Source of the DNA: Vibrio crassostreae
Lineage (GTDB): Bacteria > Pseudomonadota > Gammaproteobacteria > Enterobacterales > Vibrionaceae
Length of the DNA stretch: 64,000 nucleotides
Assembly: GCF_024347415.1 (NCBI RefSeq)
Contig: NZ_AP025476.1
Coordinates: forward strand, 930,001-994,000
Direction: 5' to 3'
Shown: piece by piece, positions 9,629 to 21,136 of the stretch
How positions within the stretch are numbered: the stretch's first letter is position 1
Layout of the letters: every line of letters begins with the position of its first letter
The notes under the pieces: generated by a model
Seen by the model: only the letters and a program-made list of their open reading frames with translations
Told to the model about the DNA's origin: nothing
Databases searched by the model: none
Program-made: the position numbers and the translations under genes

Positions 9629-10355
9629 AGCGCTTACTTACGACCAACATGCTAATCACAATAGCCAACAGGCTTTTTTTGAGAAGTATTCTGTGTTGGT
9701 TAAACGTATCGCTCATCACTTGTTGGGGCGATTACCGCCTAATGTATTGGTTGATGACTTAATTCAAGCTGGCATGATCGGCTTGATTGAAGCGCAACAA
9801 AACTATGATGGTACCAAAGGCGCAAGCTTTGAGACGTATGCTGGTATTCGGATTCGTGGGGCAATGTTGGATGACATTCGCCGCGGGGACTGGGTACCGA
9901 GATCGGTTCATAAAAACAATCGAGAAATCAGCAGTGCAATCGCGGAATTAGAGGGTATCCTCAACCGCGACCCGAGTGATGCCGAAGTGGCAAAACATAT
10001 GGGACTCACTTTGGAGCAGTACCACAGTGCTTTAACTGATATTAATTGCTCAAGACTGGTTGGGATCGAAGATTTAGGCGTCTCAGATGATGTAATATCT
10101 CCGAATGAAGACTCTCAAGATAACACGCCTTTTCAAGGGGTTGCTGATGAGTCATTCCGCCAAGCTCTGATCGACTCGATAAAACAACTTCCGGAAAGAG
10201 AAGGCCTTGTGCTTTCGCTTTATTACGACGAAGAACTCAATTTAAAAGAGATTGGGGAAGTGCTAGGTGTCAGCGAATCTCGTGTCAGCCAAATACTGAG
10301 CCAATCTATGCAGCGTTTACGCACTAAGTTAAGTGCTTGGACACAGAACGACTAA
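9621..10355 (+). CDS. fliA: Flagellar sigma-28 factor FliA
   Basis: FliA directs RNA polymerase to late flagellar and chemotaxis promoters and is held by FlgM until hook completion. The 244 residues show region 2 (VDDLIQAGMIGLIEAQQNYD, FETYAGIRIRGAMLDDIRRG), region 3 and region 4 (LKEIGEVLGVSESRVSQILS). I chose GTG 9621, preceded by GAGGAA; an in-frame TTG one codon earlier is less well placed. It overlaps flhG. Confidence 0.96.
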   Translation: MNKALTYDQHANHNSQQAFFEKYSVLVKRIAHHLLGRLPPNVLVDDLIQAGMIGLIEAQQNYDGTKGASFETYAGIRIRGAMLDDIRRGDWVPRSVHKNNREISSAIAELEGILNRDPSDAEVAKHMGLTLEQYHSALTDINCSRLVGIEDLGVSDDVISPNEDSQDNTPFQGVADESFRQALIDSIKQLPEREGLVLSLYYDEELNLKEIGEVLGVSESRVSQILSQSMQRLRTKLSAWTQND

Positions 10356-10385
10356 CAACACTGATCCTATTCAGTGGAGGCTAAT

Positions 10386-10766
10386 TTGAACAAAAACATG
10401 AAAATTCTCATTGTTGATGATTTTTCAACGATGCGCCGAATTGTTAAAAACCTACTTCGCGATTTAGGTTTCAACAACACTCAAGAAGCAGACGATGGCT
10501 TGACCGCGTTACCTATGCTGAAAAAAGGCGAATTTGATTTCGTGGTAACTGACTGGAACATGCCAGGCATGCAAGGTATTGACTTGCTTAAACACATTCG
10601 CGCAGATGCAGAACTTAAGCACCTTCCAGTGCTTATGATCACAGCAGAAGCGAAGCGTGAGCAGATCATCGAAGCAGCGCAAGCGGGTGTTAATGGTTAC
10701 ATTGTGAAGCCTTTCACTGCTGCAACGCTGAAAGAGAAACTTGATAAGATTTTTGATCGCTTATAA
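10386..10766 (+). CDS. cheY: Chemotaxis response regulator CheY
   Basis: CheY carries the phosphoryl signal from CheA to FliM. In 126-residue numbering, the acidic pair is D11/D12, the phosphoacceptor D56 (TDWNMPG), and the switch residues T86, Y105 and K108 are all present. GTGGAGG lies 6 bases before TTG 10386, so I chose that start. The in-frame GTG at 10374, four codons earlier, is sometimes annotated in Vibrio homologues but sits inside the ribosome site. Confidence 0.95.
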   Translation: MNKNMKILIVDDFSTMRRIVKNLLRDLGFNNTQEADDGLTALPMLKKGEFDFVVTDWNMPGMQGIDLLKHIRADAELKHLPVLMITAEAKREQIIEAAQAGVNGYIVKPFTAATLKEKLDKIFDRL

Positions 10767-10872
10767 GCATCAATAAGTTTTAGGTACTTCTAGATAAACG
10801 CTGACTGATAAGTTATCTGTTTATCTCGATAGCCTAAGCGCACAAAGTATGCGGAGTAAGGCCGAACTCAGG

Positions 10873-11604
10873 ATGATTTCATTAGAACAAGCAAAAAAAT
10901 TAGTAGAGCTGCTTGAGAACGATGAGCAGCAAGATGCTGATTCTCTTGTTAGAAGCATTTATGAAGATAATTTTAGTCTTCAAGACAATCCAATGCTTCA
11001 AGAAATAGGAAGTCTGACTCGCGACCTCCATGACTCTTTGACTCAATTTAATTTCGATGAGCGCATTAGCGTTATCGCAAATGACGAAATCCCCGATGCA
11101 AGGGATCGCCTTCAGTATGTCATTGATAAAACGGAAGTTGCGGCAAATAAGACGATGGACGCTGTCGATCGCTGTATGCCAATTGCAGACAACCTACACG
11201 AGTGTTTACTTCAAGTAAGGCCTCAATGGAATGAACTGATGCATGGCCGCATTGAGCTGGCACAATTTAAAGCTTTATGTCACCGCATTGATGGATTGCT
11301 TGTCCAAGTAGAGGGCGATAGTACCGAACTACGTGGACAACTGACTGAAATCTTGATGGCTCAGGATTTCCAAGATTTAACTGGGCAGATAATTAGCAAA
11401 GTTATTACCTTGGTGAATGAGGTTGAAGGACGCTTAGTTGAGATTCTCACCGTATTTGGTGCGAATCAGACTGAGCCAACTCCAAAATCAGAGAAGAAAG
11501 CATCGATTGCTCCAGAAGGGCCAATCATGAATCCAGAAGAGCGCGAAGACGCTGTTGCTTCTCAGGATGAAGTCGACGATTTGTTATCCAGTCTTGGATT
11601 TTAA
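10873..11604 (+). CDS. cheZ: CheY-P phosphatase CheZ
   Basis: CheZ accelerates CheY-P dephosphorylation. It is a 243-residue, mostly helical protein with the catalytic motif AQDFQDLTGQIISKV (family Asp and Gln both present) and a C-terminal tail ending DEVDDLLSSLGF, the conserved CheY-binding peptide. I prefer ATG 10873 (MISLEQAKKLVELL). An in-frame ATG at 10849 would add eight residues and cannot be excluded. The 106-base gap before it holds an inverted repeat (10792-10799 with 10819-10826) with no T-run. Confidence 0.94.
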   Translation: MISLEQAKKLVELLENDEQQDADSLVRSIYEDNFSLQDNPMLQEIGSLTRDLHDSLTQFNFDERISVIANDEIPDARDRLQYVIDKTEVAANKTMDAVDRCMPIADNLHECLLQVRPQWNELMHGRIELAQFKALCHRIDGLLVQVEGDSTELRGQLTEILMAQDFQDLTGQIISKVITLVNEVEGRLVEILTVFGANQTEPTPKSEKKASIAPEGPIMNPEEREDAVASQDEVDDLLSSLGF

Positions 11605-11613
11605 AGGTAACGT

Positions 11614-13794
11614 ATGAGCTACGATTTAGACGAAGATATTCTTCAGGACTTTTTAGTCGAAGCAGGAGAGATCCTTGAACTTCTATCAGAGCAACTGGTA
11701 GAGCTTGAGAATAACCCTGACGACAAAGACCTATTAAATGCTATTTTCCGTGGTTTCCATACAGTAAAAGGTGGTGCTGGTTTCTTAGCATTAACTGAGC
11801 TGGTGGATACTTGTCATGGTGCCGAGAATGTGTTCGACATTCTACGAAACGGTCAGCGCAGCGTAACATCAGGCTTGATGGATACTATGCTGCAGGCGTT
11901 AGATACTGTTAATACACAGTTCCAAGCCGTGCAAGATCAGGAACCTTTAGTACCAGCAGACCAAGCTTTATTGGATGAACTTCACCGCCTCTGCAAACCA
12001 GAATCAGCGGATGAAGTTGCACCAGTAGAAGCGCCAGCACCTGTTATCCCAGAGCCTGTCGTTACAGCCCCTGAACCGGTTGTCGAAAGCTCAAGCATCA
12101 GTGCCTCATCTGTGGATGATATCTCTGAAGACGAGTTTGAGCGCCTGCTTGATGAACTTCACGGTAAAGGTGGTTCACCAACAGCACCTTCTGCACCCAC
12201 ACCGCCGCCAGCACCAGTTGCACCTCAGCCTGTTGCTGACAGTGGTGATATTACTGATGACGAATTTGAGAAGTTGTTGGATGAATTGCACGGCGCGGGT
12301 AACAGCCCGACAGCGGCAAGTTCAACGCCTCCTCCACCGCCAGCGCCTCCGGCAGCACCTGTTTCGGCGATGTCTGAAGGCGATGACCTGATGACTGACG
12401 AAGAGTTCGAGAAGTTACTGGACCAATTGCATGGTTCAGGTAACGGACCTTCGATTGAAGAGCTCGATGCTGCGACTAAGCCTGCAGAAGTGAAGTCTGC
12501 GGCAGTTGCACCACAAGCTGCGCCTAAGCCTGCTGCTCCGGTTGTGGTTAAAGAAGAACCGAAACCTAGTGCTCCAGCAAAAACTGAAGTTAAAGCGCCA
12601 GCGAAGAAGCAGCAAGCTGAAGCTACAGTTCGTGTCGATACATCAACACTGGATACCATCATGAACATGGTGGGTGAACTGGTATTGGTGCGTAACCGAC
12701 TTGTCAGTCTTGGCCTAAACAGCAATGACGAAGAAATGTCGAAAGCTGTCTCTAACTTAGATGTTGTTACTGCAGACCTACAAGGCGCGGTAATGAAGAC
12801 TCGTATGCAGCCGATCAAGAAAGTATTTGGTCGCTTCCCACGAGTTGTCCGTGACCTTGCGCGTAGCTTGAAGAAAGACATCGTTCTTGAAATGCGTGGC
12901 GAAGAAACTGACCTTGATAAAAACTTGGTAGAAGCACTTGCTGATCCTCTGATTCACTTGGTGAGAAACTCTGTCGACCATGGTATCGAAATGCCGAACG
13001 ACCGTGTTGCTGCGGGTAAATCACAAACGGGTAAAGTGATTCTATCTGCCTCTCAAGAAGGTGATCACATTGAGCTGGCTATCGTTGATGACGGTGGCGG
13101 TATGGACCCTGATAAGCTTCGTGCTATTGCGGTCAAACGTGGCCTGATGGATGAAGATGCAGCGTCTCGCTTATCAAATAAAGAGTGTTTCAACCTGATT
13201 TTTGCTCCTGGCTTCTCAAGCAAAGAGCAGATCTCGGATATCTCTGGTCGTGGTGTAGGTATGGACGTTGTGAAAACGGCGATCAACACACTGAACGGCT
13301 CTATTGATATTGATTCAGAAATGGGACAAGGCACCAAGATCACCATCAAGGTTCCACTAACCTTAGCGATTCTACCAACCTTGATGGTCGGTGTTGCGGG
13401 TCACCCATTTGCATTGCCATTGGCATCGGTTAACGAGATCTTCCACCTAGACTTAAGCCGCACAAACGTGGTTGATGGTCAGCTAACGATCATCGTTCGC
13501 GATAAGTCTATTCCGTTGTTCTACTTGCAAAACTGGCTTGCTCCTAAAGCGGGTATTGTTGAACTGCGTAAAGGGCACGGCCATGTTGTTATCGTACAAC
13601 TTGGTAGCCAACGAGTTGGTTTTGTTGTCGATACGCTTATCGGTCAAGAAGAAGTCGTGATCAAGCCACTTGATAAGCTTCTGCAAGGCACGCCAGGAAT
13701 GGCAGGCGCGACAATTACAAGTGACGGACACATTGCATTGATTCTAGATGTGCCGGACTTGTTGAAGCAGTACGCAGCTGCGTCAAGAATTTAA
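11614..13794 (+). CDS. cheA: Chemotaxis histidine kinase CheA (polar-array type with repeated LID region)
   Basis: CheA autophosphorylates and passes phosphate to CheY and CheB. The 726 residues contain an HPt domain with His49 ([10 protein letters not shown]). A Pro/Ala-rich region at about 130-340 replaces the usual P2 domain. It is followed by P3 dimerisation, P4 ATPase ([30 protein letters not shown]) and a P5 CheW-like domain. The linker carries three near-identical peptides at residues 171-184, 214-227 and 261-274 ([11 protein letters not shown] type). In Vibrio, this segment is the localisation (LID) region contacted by ParP/ParC; equating the repeats with that function is my inference. 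Confidence 0.96.
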   Translation: MSYDLDEDILQDFLVEAGEILELLSEQLVELENNPDDKDLLNAIFRGFHTVKGGAGFLALTELVDTCHGAENVFDILRNGQRSVTSGLMDTMLQALDTVNTQFQAVQDQEPLVPADQALLDELHRLCKPESADEVAPVEAPAPVIPEPVVTAPEPVVESSSISASSVDDISEDEFERLLDELHGKGGSPTAPSAPTPPPAPVAPQPVADSGDITDDEFEKLLDELHGAGNSPTAASSTPPPPPAPPAAPVSAMSEGDDLMTDEEFEKLLDQLHGSGNGPSIEELDAATKPAEVKSAAVAPQAAPKPAAPVVVKEEPKPSAPAKTEVKAPAKKQQAEATVRVDTSTLDTIMNMVGELVLVRNRLVSLGLNSNDEEMSKAVSNLDVVTADLQGAVMKTRMQPIKKVFGRFPRVVRDLARSLKKDIVLEMRGEETDLDKNLVEALADPLIHLVRNSVDHGIEMPNDRVAAGKSQTGKVILSASQEGDHIELAIVDDGGGMDPDKLRAIAVKRGLMDEDAASRLSNKECFNLIFAPGFSSKEQISDISGRGVGMDVVKTAINTLNGSIDIDSEMGQGTKITIKVPLTLAILPTLMVGVAGHPFALPLASVNEIFHLDLSRTNVVDGQLTIIVRDKSIPLFYLQNWLAPKAGIVELRKGHGHVVIVQLGSQRVGFVVDTLIGQEEVVIKPLDKLLQGTPGMAGATITSDGHIALILDVPDLLKQYAAASRI

Positions 13795-13807
13795 TTTAAG
13801 GATAAAT

Positions 13808-14932
13808 ATGGCGATTAAAGTATTAGTCGTTGATGATTCGAGTTTCTTTCGTCGTCGCGTTAGCGAGATCATCAACTCAGAGGCTCGCCTAGAAGTCATT
13901 GATGTAGCAGTAAACGGTAAAGAAGCCGTTGAGAAAGCGAAACAGCTAAGACCTGACGTAATCACGATGGACATTGAAATGCCTGTCATGGACGGCATCA
14001 CTGCCGTTCGTGAGATCATGGCCGCGTCTCCAACGCCTATTTTGATGTTTTCATCGTTAACGCATGATGGAGCGAGAGCAACGTTAGATGCATTAGATGC
14101 AGGTGCTCTCGACTTCCTACCTAAGAAGTTTGAAGACATCGCACGTAACCGCGATGATGCGGTTGCATTGCTTCAACAGCGTGTGATTCAGATTGCTGCA
14201 AAGCGTGCGTTTATGCGTCGTGCTCCTATTGCACCGAGAGCGACAGCAACGACTTCAACATCTACGCCATTACGCCAACCGATTTCAACAGCAGCTGCGA
14301 CTTCGACAGCGAAGCCAGCGGTTGCATCAACGGCAAAATTCAGAGCGTCAGGTAAGAAATATCAATTAACGGCAATTGGTACGTCGACTGGTGGCCCGGT
14401 TGCGCTACAGAAGATTTTGACGCGCATCCCTGCTAACTATCCACATCCGATTGTGTTAGTTCAGCATATGCCAGCAACATTCACAGCTGCTTTTGCTAGT
14501 CGATTGAACACCTTGTGTAAGATTGAAGTCCGTGAAGCGCAAGACGGTGATGTGTTGAAACCAGGAGTGGCGTATCTTGCTCCGGGTGGTAAACAGATGA
14601 TGGTTGATGGCCGCGCAGGCTCTGCACGTCTAAGAATTATCGATGGCGGCGACCGAATGAATTACAAGCCTTGTGTAGATGTCACATTTGGCTCTGCAGC
14701 GAAGATCTACGGTGACAAAGTGTTGTCTATGATACTGACCGGTATGGGCGCAGATGGTCGAGAAGGTTCGCGTATGTTGAAAACCGCGGGCTCGACGATT
14801 TGGGCACAAGACGAAGATAGTTGTGTTGTATATGGTATGCCTCAAGCTGTAGCAAAAGCTGGCATTTCTACTGAAGACCTACCTCTCGACCGCATCGCGG
14901 AAAGGATTTTGGTTGAAGTTGGGTTAGCTTAG
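13808..14932 (+). CDS. cheB: Chemotaxis methylesterase/deamidase CheB
   Basis: CheB removes receptor methyl groups for adaptation when phosphorylated by CheA. The 374 residues have a receiver domain with D9/D10 and phosphoacceptor D55 ([11 protein letters not shown]), an Ala/Thr-rich linker at about 138-178, then the esterase domain with the catalytic triad S193 (GTSTGGP), H220 (VQHMP) and D316 (TGMGAD). It starts 13 bases after cheA. No cheR is in the window. Confidence 0.96.
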   Translation: MAIKVLVVDDSSFFRRRVSEIINSEARLEVIDVAVNGKEAVEKAKQLRPDVITMDIEMPVMDGITAVREIMAASPTPILMFSSLTHDGARATLDALDAGALDFLPKKFEDIARNRDDAVALLQQRVIQIAAKRAFMRRAPIAPRATATTSTSTPLRQPISTAAATSTAKPAVASTAKFRASGKKYQLTAIGTSTGGPVALQKILTRIPANYPHPIVLVQHMPATFTAAFASRLNTLCKIEVREAQDGDVLKPGVAYLAPGGKQMMVDGRAGSARLRIIDGGDRMNYKPCVDVTFGSAAKIYGDKVLSMILTGMGADGREGSRMLKTAGSTIWAQDEDSCVVYGMPQAVAKAGISTEDLPLDRIAERILVEVGLA

Positions 14933-14942
14933 GTAAATCGAA

Positions 14943-15711
14943 ATGATTGTTTGGAGTGTTGCAAACCAAAAAGGTGGTGTTGGTAAAACGACCACGACCG
15001 TGACTCTAGCAGGTTTACTTGCGTTGAAGGGGCACCGTGTTCTGTTGGTTGATACTGACCCACATGCATCACTGACCACCTATCTGGGTTACGACTCAGA
15101 TACGGTGGAATCGAGCCTGTTTGATTTGTTTCAGTTGCGTGAGTTTAACGCGCAGACAGTAAGACCTTTGCTTTTACAAACGGAAGTTGAAGGTATCGAT
15201 ATTATTCCTGCGCACATGTCTTTGGCCACATTAGACCGTGTAATGGGAAATCGAAGCGGCATGGGGTTGATCTTGAAGCGCGCTTTGGCCGCTTTGAAAG
15301 GTGACTATGACTATGTGTTGATCGATTGTCCGCCAATTCTGGGGGTGATGATGGTCAATGCATTGGCTGCTAGTGATCGTATTTTGATTCCGGTACAGAC
15401 TGAGTTTTTGGCGATGAAGGGCTTAGAGCGCATGATTCGCACTTTGACCATCATGCAGAAGTCTCGCAAAACGCCGTTTAAGGTGACGATTGTCCCGACG
15501 ATGTACGACAAGCGAACCAAAGCCTCACTGCAAACATTAACGCAGCTCAAAGATGATTATCCAAACCAAGTTTGGACGTCTGCTGTGCCGATAGATACTA
15601 AGTTTCGAGATGCGAGCCTAAAACGCCTACCAGCATCTCATTTTGCATCGGGTAGCCGTGGTGTATTTGCTTATAAACAGTTGCTTATTTATCTCGAAAG
15701 GTTGGCGATAA

Positions 15712-15725
<14 letters not shown>
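14943..15725 (+). CDS. parC: ParA-like polar chemotaxis array positioning ATPase ParC
   Basis: This is a ParA/Soj-family ATPase of 260 residues with the deviant Walker A KGGVGKTTT at 10-18, DTDPHASLTTYLG and DCPPILGVM. Encoded between cheB and a CheW-domain partner, it matches Vibrio ParC, which places and segregates chemoreceptor arrays at the flagellated pole. It is not topoisomerase IV subunit ParC. It overlaps parP by 14 bases, indicating coupled translation. Confidence 0.92.
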
Positions 15726-16902
<1,177 letters not shown>

Positions 16903-16974
16903 TCATAAGCATTAGGCTAACAATAAGCGTCAAGTTAATAATAGTGGTCGGTAACGACGGCAAGAGGATTATCT

Positions 16975-17469
16975 ATGTCTCATATGAGTGAAGTTGAAGT
17001 AAGAAAAGATCCAACCAATGATGAAGTACTTCAATGGGTGACATTCCAGCTAGAAGAAGAAACTTACGGCATCAATGTAATGCAAGTACGTGAAGTACTG
17101 CGTTACAGTGAAATTGCTCCGGTACCGGGTGCTCCAGACTACGTTCTAGGTATTATCAACCTGCGTGGTAATGTTGTTACTGTTATCGACACTCGTTCTC
17201 GCTTTGGTTTGATGCAAGGTGAAATCACAGATAACACTCGTATCATCGTTATTGAATCTGAGCGTCAAGTTATTGGCATTCTAGTAGATAGCGTTGCTGA
17301 AGTGGTTTACCTACGTTCTTCTGAAATCGACACAACGCCAAGTGTTGGCACTGACGAAAGTGCTAAGTTCATTCAAGGTGTCAGTAACCGTGATGGCAAG
17401 CTGCTTATCTTAGTAGATCTAAACAAACTACTAAGCGAAGACGAATGGGATGAGATGGCTCACCTGTAA
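16975..17469 (+). CDS. cheW: Chemotaxis coupling protein CheW
   Basis: CheW couples chemoreceptors to CheA. At 164 residues it is a single CheW domain (VTFQLEEETYGINVMQVREV, PDYVLGIINLRGNVVTVIDT, then VDSVAEVVYL). It follows parP, the second CheW-fold protein of the operon. Its stop overlaps the next ATG by one base (TAATG). Confidence 0.96.
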   Translation: MSHMSEVEVRKDPTNDEVLQWVTFQLEEETYGINVMQVREVLRYSEIAPVPGAPDYVLGIINLRGNVVTVIDTRSRFGLMQGEITDNTRIIVIESERQVIGILVDSVAEVVYLRSSEIDTTPSVGTDESAKFIQGVSNRDGKLLILVDLNKLLSEDEWDEMAHL

Positions 17470-17981
17470 TGTTTGAAGCGCTTCCTTTAACCCCTGTTGC
17501 TCTGATTGCAGGAGTAGGGGTTTTTACGTTATTCATCGTGATTTTGATTAGCAAAGTAAAACGTGCGATTCAAAAGCAGCTCGATCAGTCACGTCTGCAA
17601 GTTCGTAATTTGGACAAAGAGCTTCAAAAATCGAGTAAGCAATTACTTGAGGTTCGCTCGGTTGTGGTTGGCCTGGGCCAAAAAGTAACTGAACAGCAAG
17701 ATCTGATAAAGCACTTGAATGAGCGTATTGTTGAGTTGGAACATGCTGACACTGATGGCCGCTTGTACACACGTGCAACGAAAATGGTTCAGCTTGGTGC
17801 CGGGATAAACGAACTGATTGAAGAGTGTGAACTACCTAAAGCGGAAGCTGAGCTAATGATGTCTCTACAGAATAAGCTCGCGGGTAAGGAGAAAATCCCT
17901 TCGTTGAGAAGTAACCCTTCATCGTACGATGATCAACCCGATGCCTCTCGCGATCGCAGAGACCCGTCTCGACGTCGTTAA
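17469..17981 (+). CDS. fipA: FipA, DUF2802 polar protein that works with FlhF
   Basis: The 170 residues hold one N-terminal membrane helix (about 9-28), a coiled coil (about 30-95), a DUF2802 helical domain (about 97-140) and a disordered Arg/Asp-rich tail. DUF2802 proteins at this locus have been described as FipA, which binds FlhF and promotes its polar recruitment. As I recall, Gly110, Glu126 and Leu129 were the residues implicated in the Vibrio protein, and all three occupy those positions here. It is translationally coupled to cheW and is the last gene before a strong terminator. Confidence 0.85.
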   Translation: MFEALPLTPVALIAGVGVFTLFIVILISKVKRAIQKQLDQSRLQVRNLDKELQKSSKQLLEVRSVVVGLGQKVTEQQDLIKHLNERIVELEHADTDGRLYTRATKMVQLGAGINELIEECELPKAEAELMMSLQNKLAGKEKIPSLRSNPSSYDDQPDASRDRRDPSRRR

Positions 17982-18033
17982 ATTGAGCGCTTAATTCGTA
18001 TTGAACAATTGATGTTTATTACGTATTCCTTTT

Positions 18034-18058
18034 AAAAGAAGCTTCGGCTTCTTTTTTT
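18034..18058 (+). terminator. Intrinsic terminator of the flhA-fipA operon
   Basis: AAAAGAAGC-TTCG-GCTTCTTTT is a perfect 9-bp stem with a stable TTCG tetraloop, followed by a T-run. It ends the flagellar/chemotaxis block. Confidence 0.93.
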
Positions 18059-18203
18059 ATGCCTGTTCTATCTATATAGAACGATGTTTATAAGTGCTTG
18101 TATCTAAGGCAATATCTTGTTTGTTGATGAAAATGTGTAAATTGTGATGCGGTGGTAACAGTTTCTTACCGACTTTGTTCTATCGAAAACGCCTAGTCCT
18201 GTT

Positions 18204-18232
18204 TTGTCACCATGTTGGTGTGCTACTATAGC
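18204..18232 (+). promoter_or_regulatory. Candidate sigma-70 promoter for ccmA
   Basis: TTGTCA, a 17-base spacer and TATAGC lie 28 bases before the ccmA ATG, between the fipA terminator and the ccm operon. The -35 element is good; the -10 is moderate. No clear Fnr or NarP box was identified by eye. Confidence 0.4.
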
Positions 18233-18259
18233 CCTCTCATTACTCGACTAAATTTACCT

Positions 18260-18877
18260 ATGCTAGAAGTCTCAAATTTAACTGCTATTCGTGACGACAG
18301 GGTTCTATTTGAATCGTTGTCTTTTCAATTGAAACCACGTGAACTGGTTCAGGTTGAAGGTCGTAACGGTACCGGGAAAACGACACTCCTTAGGATTATT
18401 ACTGGCTTAGGTGATCGCGATGACGGCACTATCTCTTGGGATGGTGAGTCTATCGAATCGAGTCGAGACGTGTATCATCAAAATTTGCTTTTTCTTGGTC
18501 ACCAAACTGGTGTGAAGCGCGAGCTAAGTGCCTATGAGAACCTGAGTTTCTATCAGTCGATTCACAGTGGTGGTACGAGCAAAGAAGAGCTTTACCACGC
18601 GTTGGCTCAAGTCGGGCTTGCGGGCAGAGAAGACGTACCTGCGGGGCAACTTTCAGCGGGGCAACAGCGCCGAGTCGCATTGGCTCGTCTTTGGTTGAGT
18701 AAGCAAATGTTGTGGATTCTCGATGAACCGCTGACTGCGATTGATAAGCAGGGCGTGAAAGTTCTCGAATCTCTTTTTTCTCAGCATGCAGACAACGGTG
18801 GCATTGTGTTATTAACCACGCACCAAGATATGTTTGCTGATAGCCCGAAACTAAGAAAAATAAAGTTGGGTGAGTAA
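18260..18877 (+). CDS. ccmA: Cytochrome c maturation ATPase CcmA
   Basis: CcmA is the ABC ATPase of the CcmABCD complex that releases holo-CcmE for c-type cytochrome assembly. The 205 residues include Walker A GRNGTGKT at 34-41, signature [14 protein letters not shown] and Walker B LWILDEP. ATG 18260 ([10 protein letters not shown]) matches the family N-terminus; a longer in-frame ATG at 18212 overlaps the predicted promoter. ccmB starts one base after the stop. Confidence 0.96.
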   Translation: MLEVSNLTAIRDDRVLFESLSFQLKPRELVQVEGRNGTGKTTLLRIITGLGDRDDGTISWDGESIESSRDVYHQNLLFLGHQTGVKRELSAYENLSFYQSIHSGGTSKEELYHALAQVGLAGREDVPAGQLSAGQQRRVALARLWLSKQMLWILDEPLTAIDKQGVKVLESLFSQHADNGGIVLLTTHQDMFADSPKLRKIKLGE

Positions 18878-18878
18878 T

Positions 18879-19547
18879 ATGATCTCTTCTATGACCACGA
18901 TTATCCGACGTGAGCTGCTTATCGCATTCCGACGTCAAGCGGATATCTTTAACCCTCTGTGGTTCTTCATCATTGTTATCACGCTTTTCCCTTTAAGTAT
19001 CGGCCCTGAGCCAAACCTACTTGCACGTATTGCTGCGGGTATTGTTTGGGTGGCCGCTTTGCTCTCGGCATTGCTCTCTTTAGAGCGCCTTTTCCGCGAT
19101 GATTTTCAAGATGGTGCCCTTGAGCAGATGATGCTGATGCCCATCCCGTTGCAGTTGGTAGTCTTGTCCAAGGTCATAGCACACTGGTTGTTGACCGGGT
19201 TACCATTGATTTTAATCAGCCCATTGTTAGCTGTTTTGTTGTCTTTAGATTTTGATACATGGCTCTCAGTTGTGTTGACCTTGCTGGTAGGTACACCCGC
19301 ATTGAGCTTTATTGGTGCGATTGGTGTTGCGTTGACCGTTGGGTTACAGAAGGGCGGAGTCCTATTAAGCCTGTTAATTCTGCCGCTTTACATCCCCATT
19401 TTGATTTTCGCGACGTCAGCTATTGACGCTGCGGCATTGGGCGTTGCATACAACGGTCAGTTGGCGGTGCTTGGGGCGATGTTAATGGGGGCGATGACTC
19501 TGACACCTTTTGCGATCAGTGCCGCACTTAGAGTGAGTGTGAACTGA
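18879..19547 (+). CDS. ccmB: Heme exporter subunit CcmB
   Basis: CcmB is the membrane subunit paired with CcmA. It has 222 residues and six predicted helices, with the conserved cytoplasmic stretch SLERLFRDDFQDGALEQMML. I chose ATG 18879, just after the ccmA stop; an in-frame GTG at 18870 lies inside ccmA. Confidence 0.95.
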   Translation: MISSMTTIIRRELLIAFRRQADIFNPLWFFIIVITLFPLSIGPEPNLLARIAAGIVWVAALLSALLSLERLFRDDFQDGALEQMMLMPIPLQLVVLSKVIAHWLLTGLPLILISPLLAVLLSLDFDTWLSVVLTLLVGTPALSFIGAIGVALTVGLQKGGVLLSLLILPLYIPILIFATSAIDAAALGVAYNGQLAVLGAMLMGAMTLTPFAISAALRVSVN

Positions 19548-19695
19548 TAAGGGTTCCGTTATCGTATAGCTAATGTGAACCAAACGTGTCGATTGGACTC
19601 ATAGAGTCAGTAAAACTGAAAGCAAGACAAATAAAATTATTATAATTATAGCTTTAATAGCTGTAAGCAATATGAAGTAAGAGTGAGATTACAAC

Positions 19696-20436
19696 ATGTG
19701 GAAATGGCTCCATCCCTATGCCAAAGCAGAAACCTCTTATCAGCTTGCTGGTAAACTTTTGCCATGGTTTTCGATCCTAGCGCTATTGTGTCTATCCGTC
19801 GGTACCGTGTGGGGGCTTGCATTTGCGCCTTCAGATTACCAACAAGGTGATAGTTTCCGAATCATCTACATCCATGTTCCGTCTGCCATCTGGTCGATGG
19901 GCGTTTACATGTCGATGGCGATTGCTGCCTTTATCGGTTTGGTATGGCAGGTGAGACTATCTGATATGGCCGCATTGGCGATGGCGCCGATTGGTGCTGT
20001 ATTTACCTTCATTGCACTGCTAACCGGTGCGGTTTGGGGTAAACCAATGTGGGGTGCTTGGTGGGTTTGGGATGCACGTTTAACCTCAGAGCTGATTCTT
20101 CTATTCTTATACTTGGGTGTGATTGCACTTCACCACGCATTTGATGACCAAAAAACAGCCGCTAAAGCAGCAGGCATTTTGGCAATCGTTGGTGTCATCA
20201 ACCTACCTATCATTCACTTTTCAGTAGAGTGGTGGAACACACTTCACCAAGGCGCGACGATCACTAAATTCGACAAGCCTTCTATATCAAGTGACATGCT
20301 ATGGCCGCTTCTTCTTAACATCTTCGGCTTCGCCTTTTTCTTTGGTGCTGTGACTATGGTTCGTTTCCGTAACGAAATCATCAGTAAAGAGAGTCACCGT
20401 CCATGGGTTCGCAAGCTTGCGGCCGAAAAAGCGTAG
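19696..20436 (+). CDS. ccmC: Heme handling protein CcmC
   Basis: CcmC loads heme onto CcmE at the periplasmic face. The 246 residues have six helices, the tryptophan-rich signature WGAWWVWDARLTSELILLF and conserved histidines flanking it (YIHVPSAIWSM and HFSVEWWNTLHQ). A 148-base gap before it contains a perfect TATAAT (19641-19646) and a GACTC-ATA-GAGTC palindrome (19596-19608), so a second operon promoter is possible, though no good -35 is visible. Confidence 0.96.
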   Translation: MWKWLHPYAKAETSYQLAGKLLPWFSILALLCLSVGTVWGLAFAPSDYQQGDSFRIIYIHVPSAIWSMGVYMSMAIAAFIGLVWQVRLSDMAALAMAPIGAVFTFIALLTGAVWGKPMWGAWWVWDARLTSELILLFLYLGVIALHHAFDDQKTAAKAAGILAIVGVINLPIIHFSVEWWNTLHQGATITKFDKPSISSDMLWPLLLNIFGFAFFFGAVTMVRFRNEIISKESHRPWVRKLAAEKA

Positions 20437-20450
20437 TAGGGTAGGTAATT

Positions 20451-20657
20451 ATGTATTTTGAATCTTTGAGTGATTTCTTTGCCATGGGGGGCTACGCCTC
20501 ATATGTATGGAGTGCATTTGGAATCACATTTCTCGCGATGATCATTTTACTGGTCGTAAGCGTTCGTCGTGGTAAGCAATTACTTAATGAAGTACAAGCT
20601 AAGATTGATCGTCAGGCTCGTATCGATGCAGCAAAAAATATGGAGAACACTCTATGA
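20451..20657 (+). CDS. ccmD: Heme exporter small subunit CcmD
   Basis: CcmD is a small single-helix protein needed to release holo-CcmE from the CcmABC complex. The 68 residues have an N-terminal Tyr/Gly motif ([16 protein letters not shown]), one membrane helix (about 19-38) and a charged cytoplasmic tail. Its stop overlaps ccmE by four bases (ATGA). Confidence 0.95.
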   Translation: MYFESLSDFFAMGGYASYVWSAFGITFLAMIILLVVSVRRGKQLLNEVQAKIDRQARIDAAKNMENTL

Positions 20658-21136
20658 ACCCAAGACGTAAAAAGAGGCTGGGCATTGTCTTAGCGATCTT
20701 TTTTGGTATCAGTGCGACTGTTGGATTGATGGTTTACGCACTTAACCAGAACATGGATCTGTTCTACACACCAACTGAGCTGGTCAACGGCAAAGATGGT
20801 AAAAAACCTGAAGTTGGTCAACGCCTACGTATTGGTGGCATGGTCGTAGTCGGCTCTGTAAGCCGTGACAATGAATCACTACGTGTAAGCTTTGATTTGC
20901 AAGATGTAGGCCCTAAAGTAACGATTCTATACGATGGCATCCTTCCTGATCTTTTCCGTGAAGGCCAAGGTATTGTTGCTCAGGGTGTGCTTAAAAATGC
21001 AACGACAATCGAAGCGTTTGAGGTGTTGGCAAAGCACGATGAAGAGTACATGCCTTCTGAAGTTGCGGAAGCAATGAAGAAAACCCATGAGCCTTTGCAA
21101 TACACGACTGAACAAAAAGAAGGAAATGCTCAATGA
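20654..21136 (+). CDS. ccmE: Periplasmic heme chaperone CcmE
   Basis: CcmE binds heme covalently and delivers it to CcmF/H. The 160 residues have one N-terminal membrane anchor (about 9-29), an OB-fold domain and the heme-binding motif with H128 and Y132 ([10 protein letters not shown]). It overlaps both ccmD and ccmF by four bases. Confidence 0.97.
   Translation: MNPRRKKRLGIVLAIFFGISATVGLMVYALNQNMDLFYTPTELVNGKDGKKPEVGQRLRIGGMVVVGSVSRDNESLRVSFDLQDVGPKVTILYDGILPDLFREGQGIVAQGVLKNATTIEAFEVLAKHDEEYMPSEVAEAMKKTHEPLQYTTEQKEGNAQ

Noticed and set aside
12225..12881. 218-codon minus-strand ORF opposite cheA
   Set aside because: Low-complexity Ser/Gly/Ala product mirrors the Pro/Ala-rich CheA linker; no start signals or recognisable domain.
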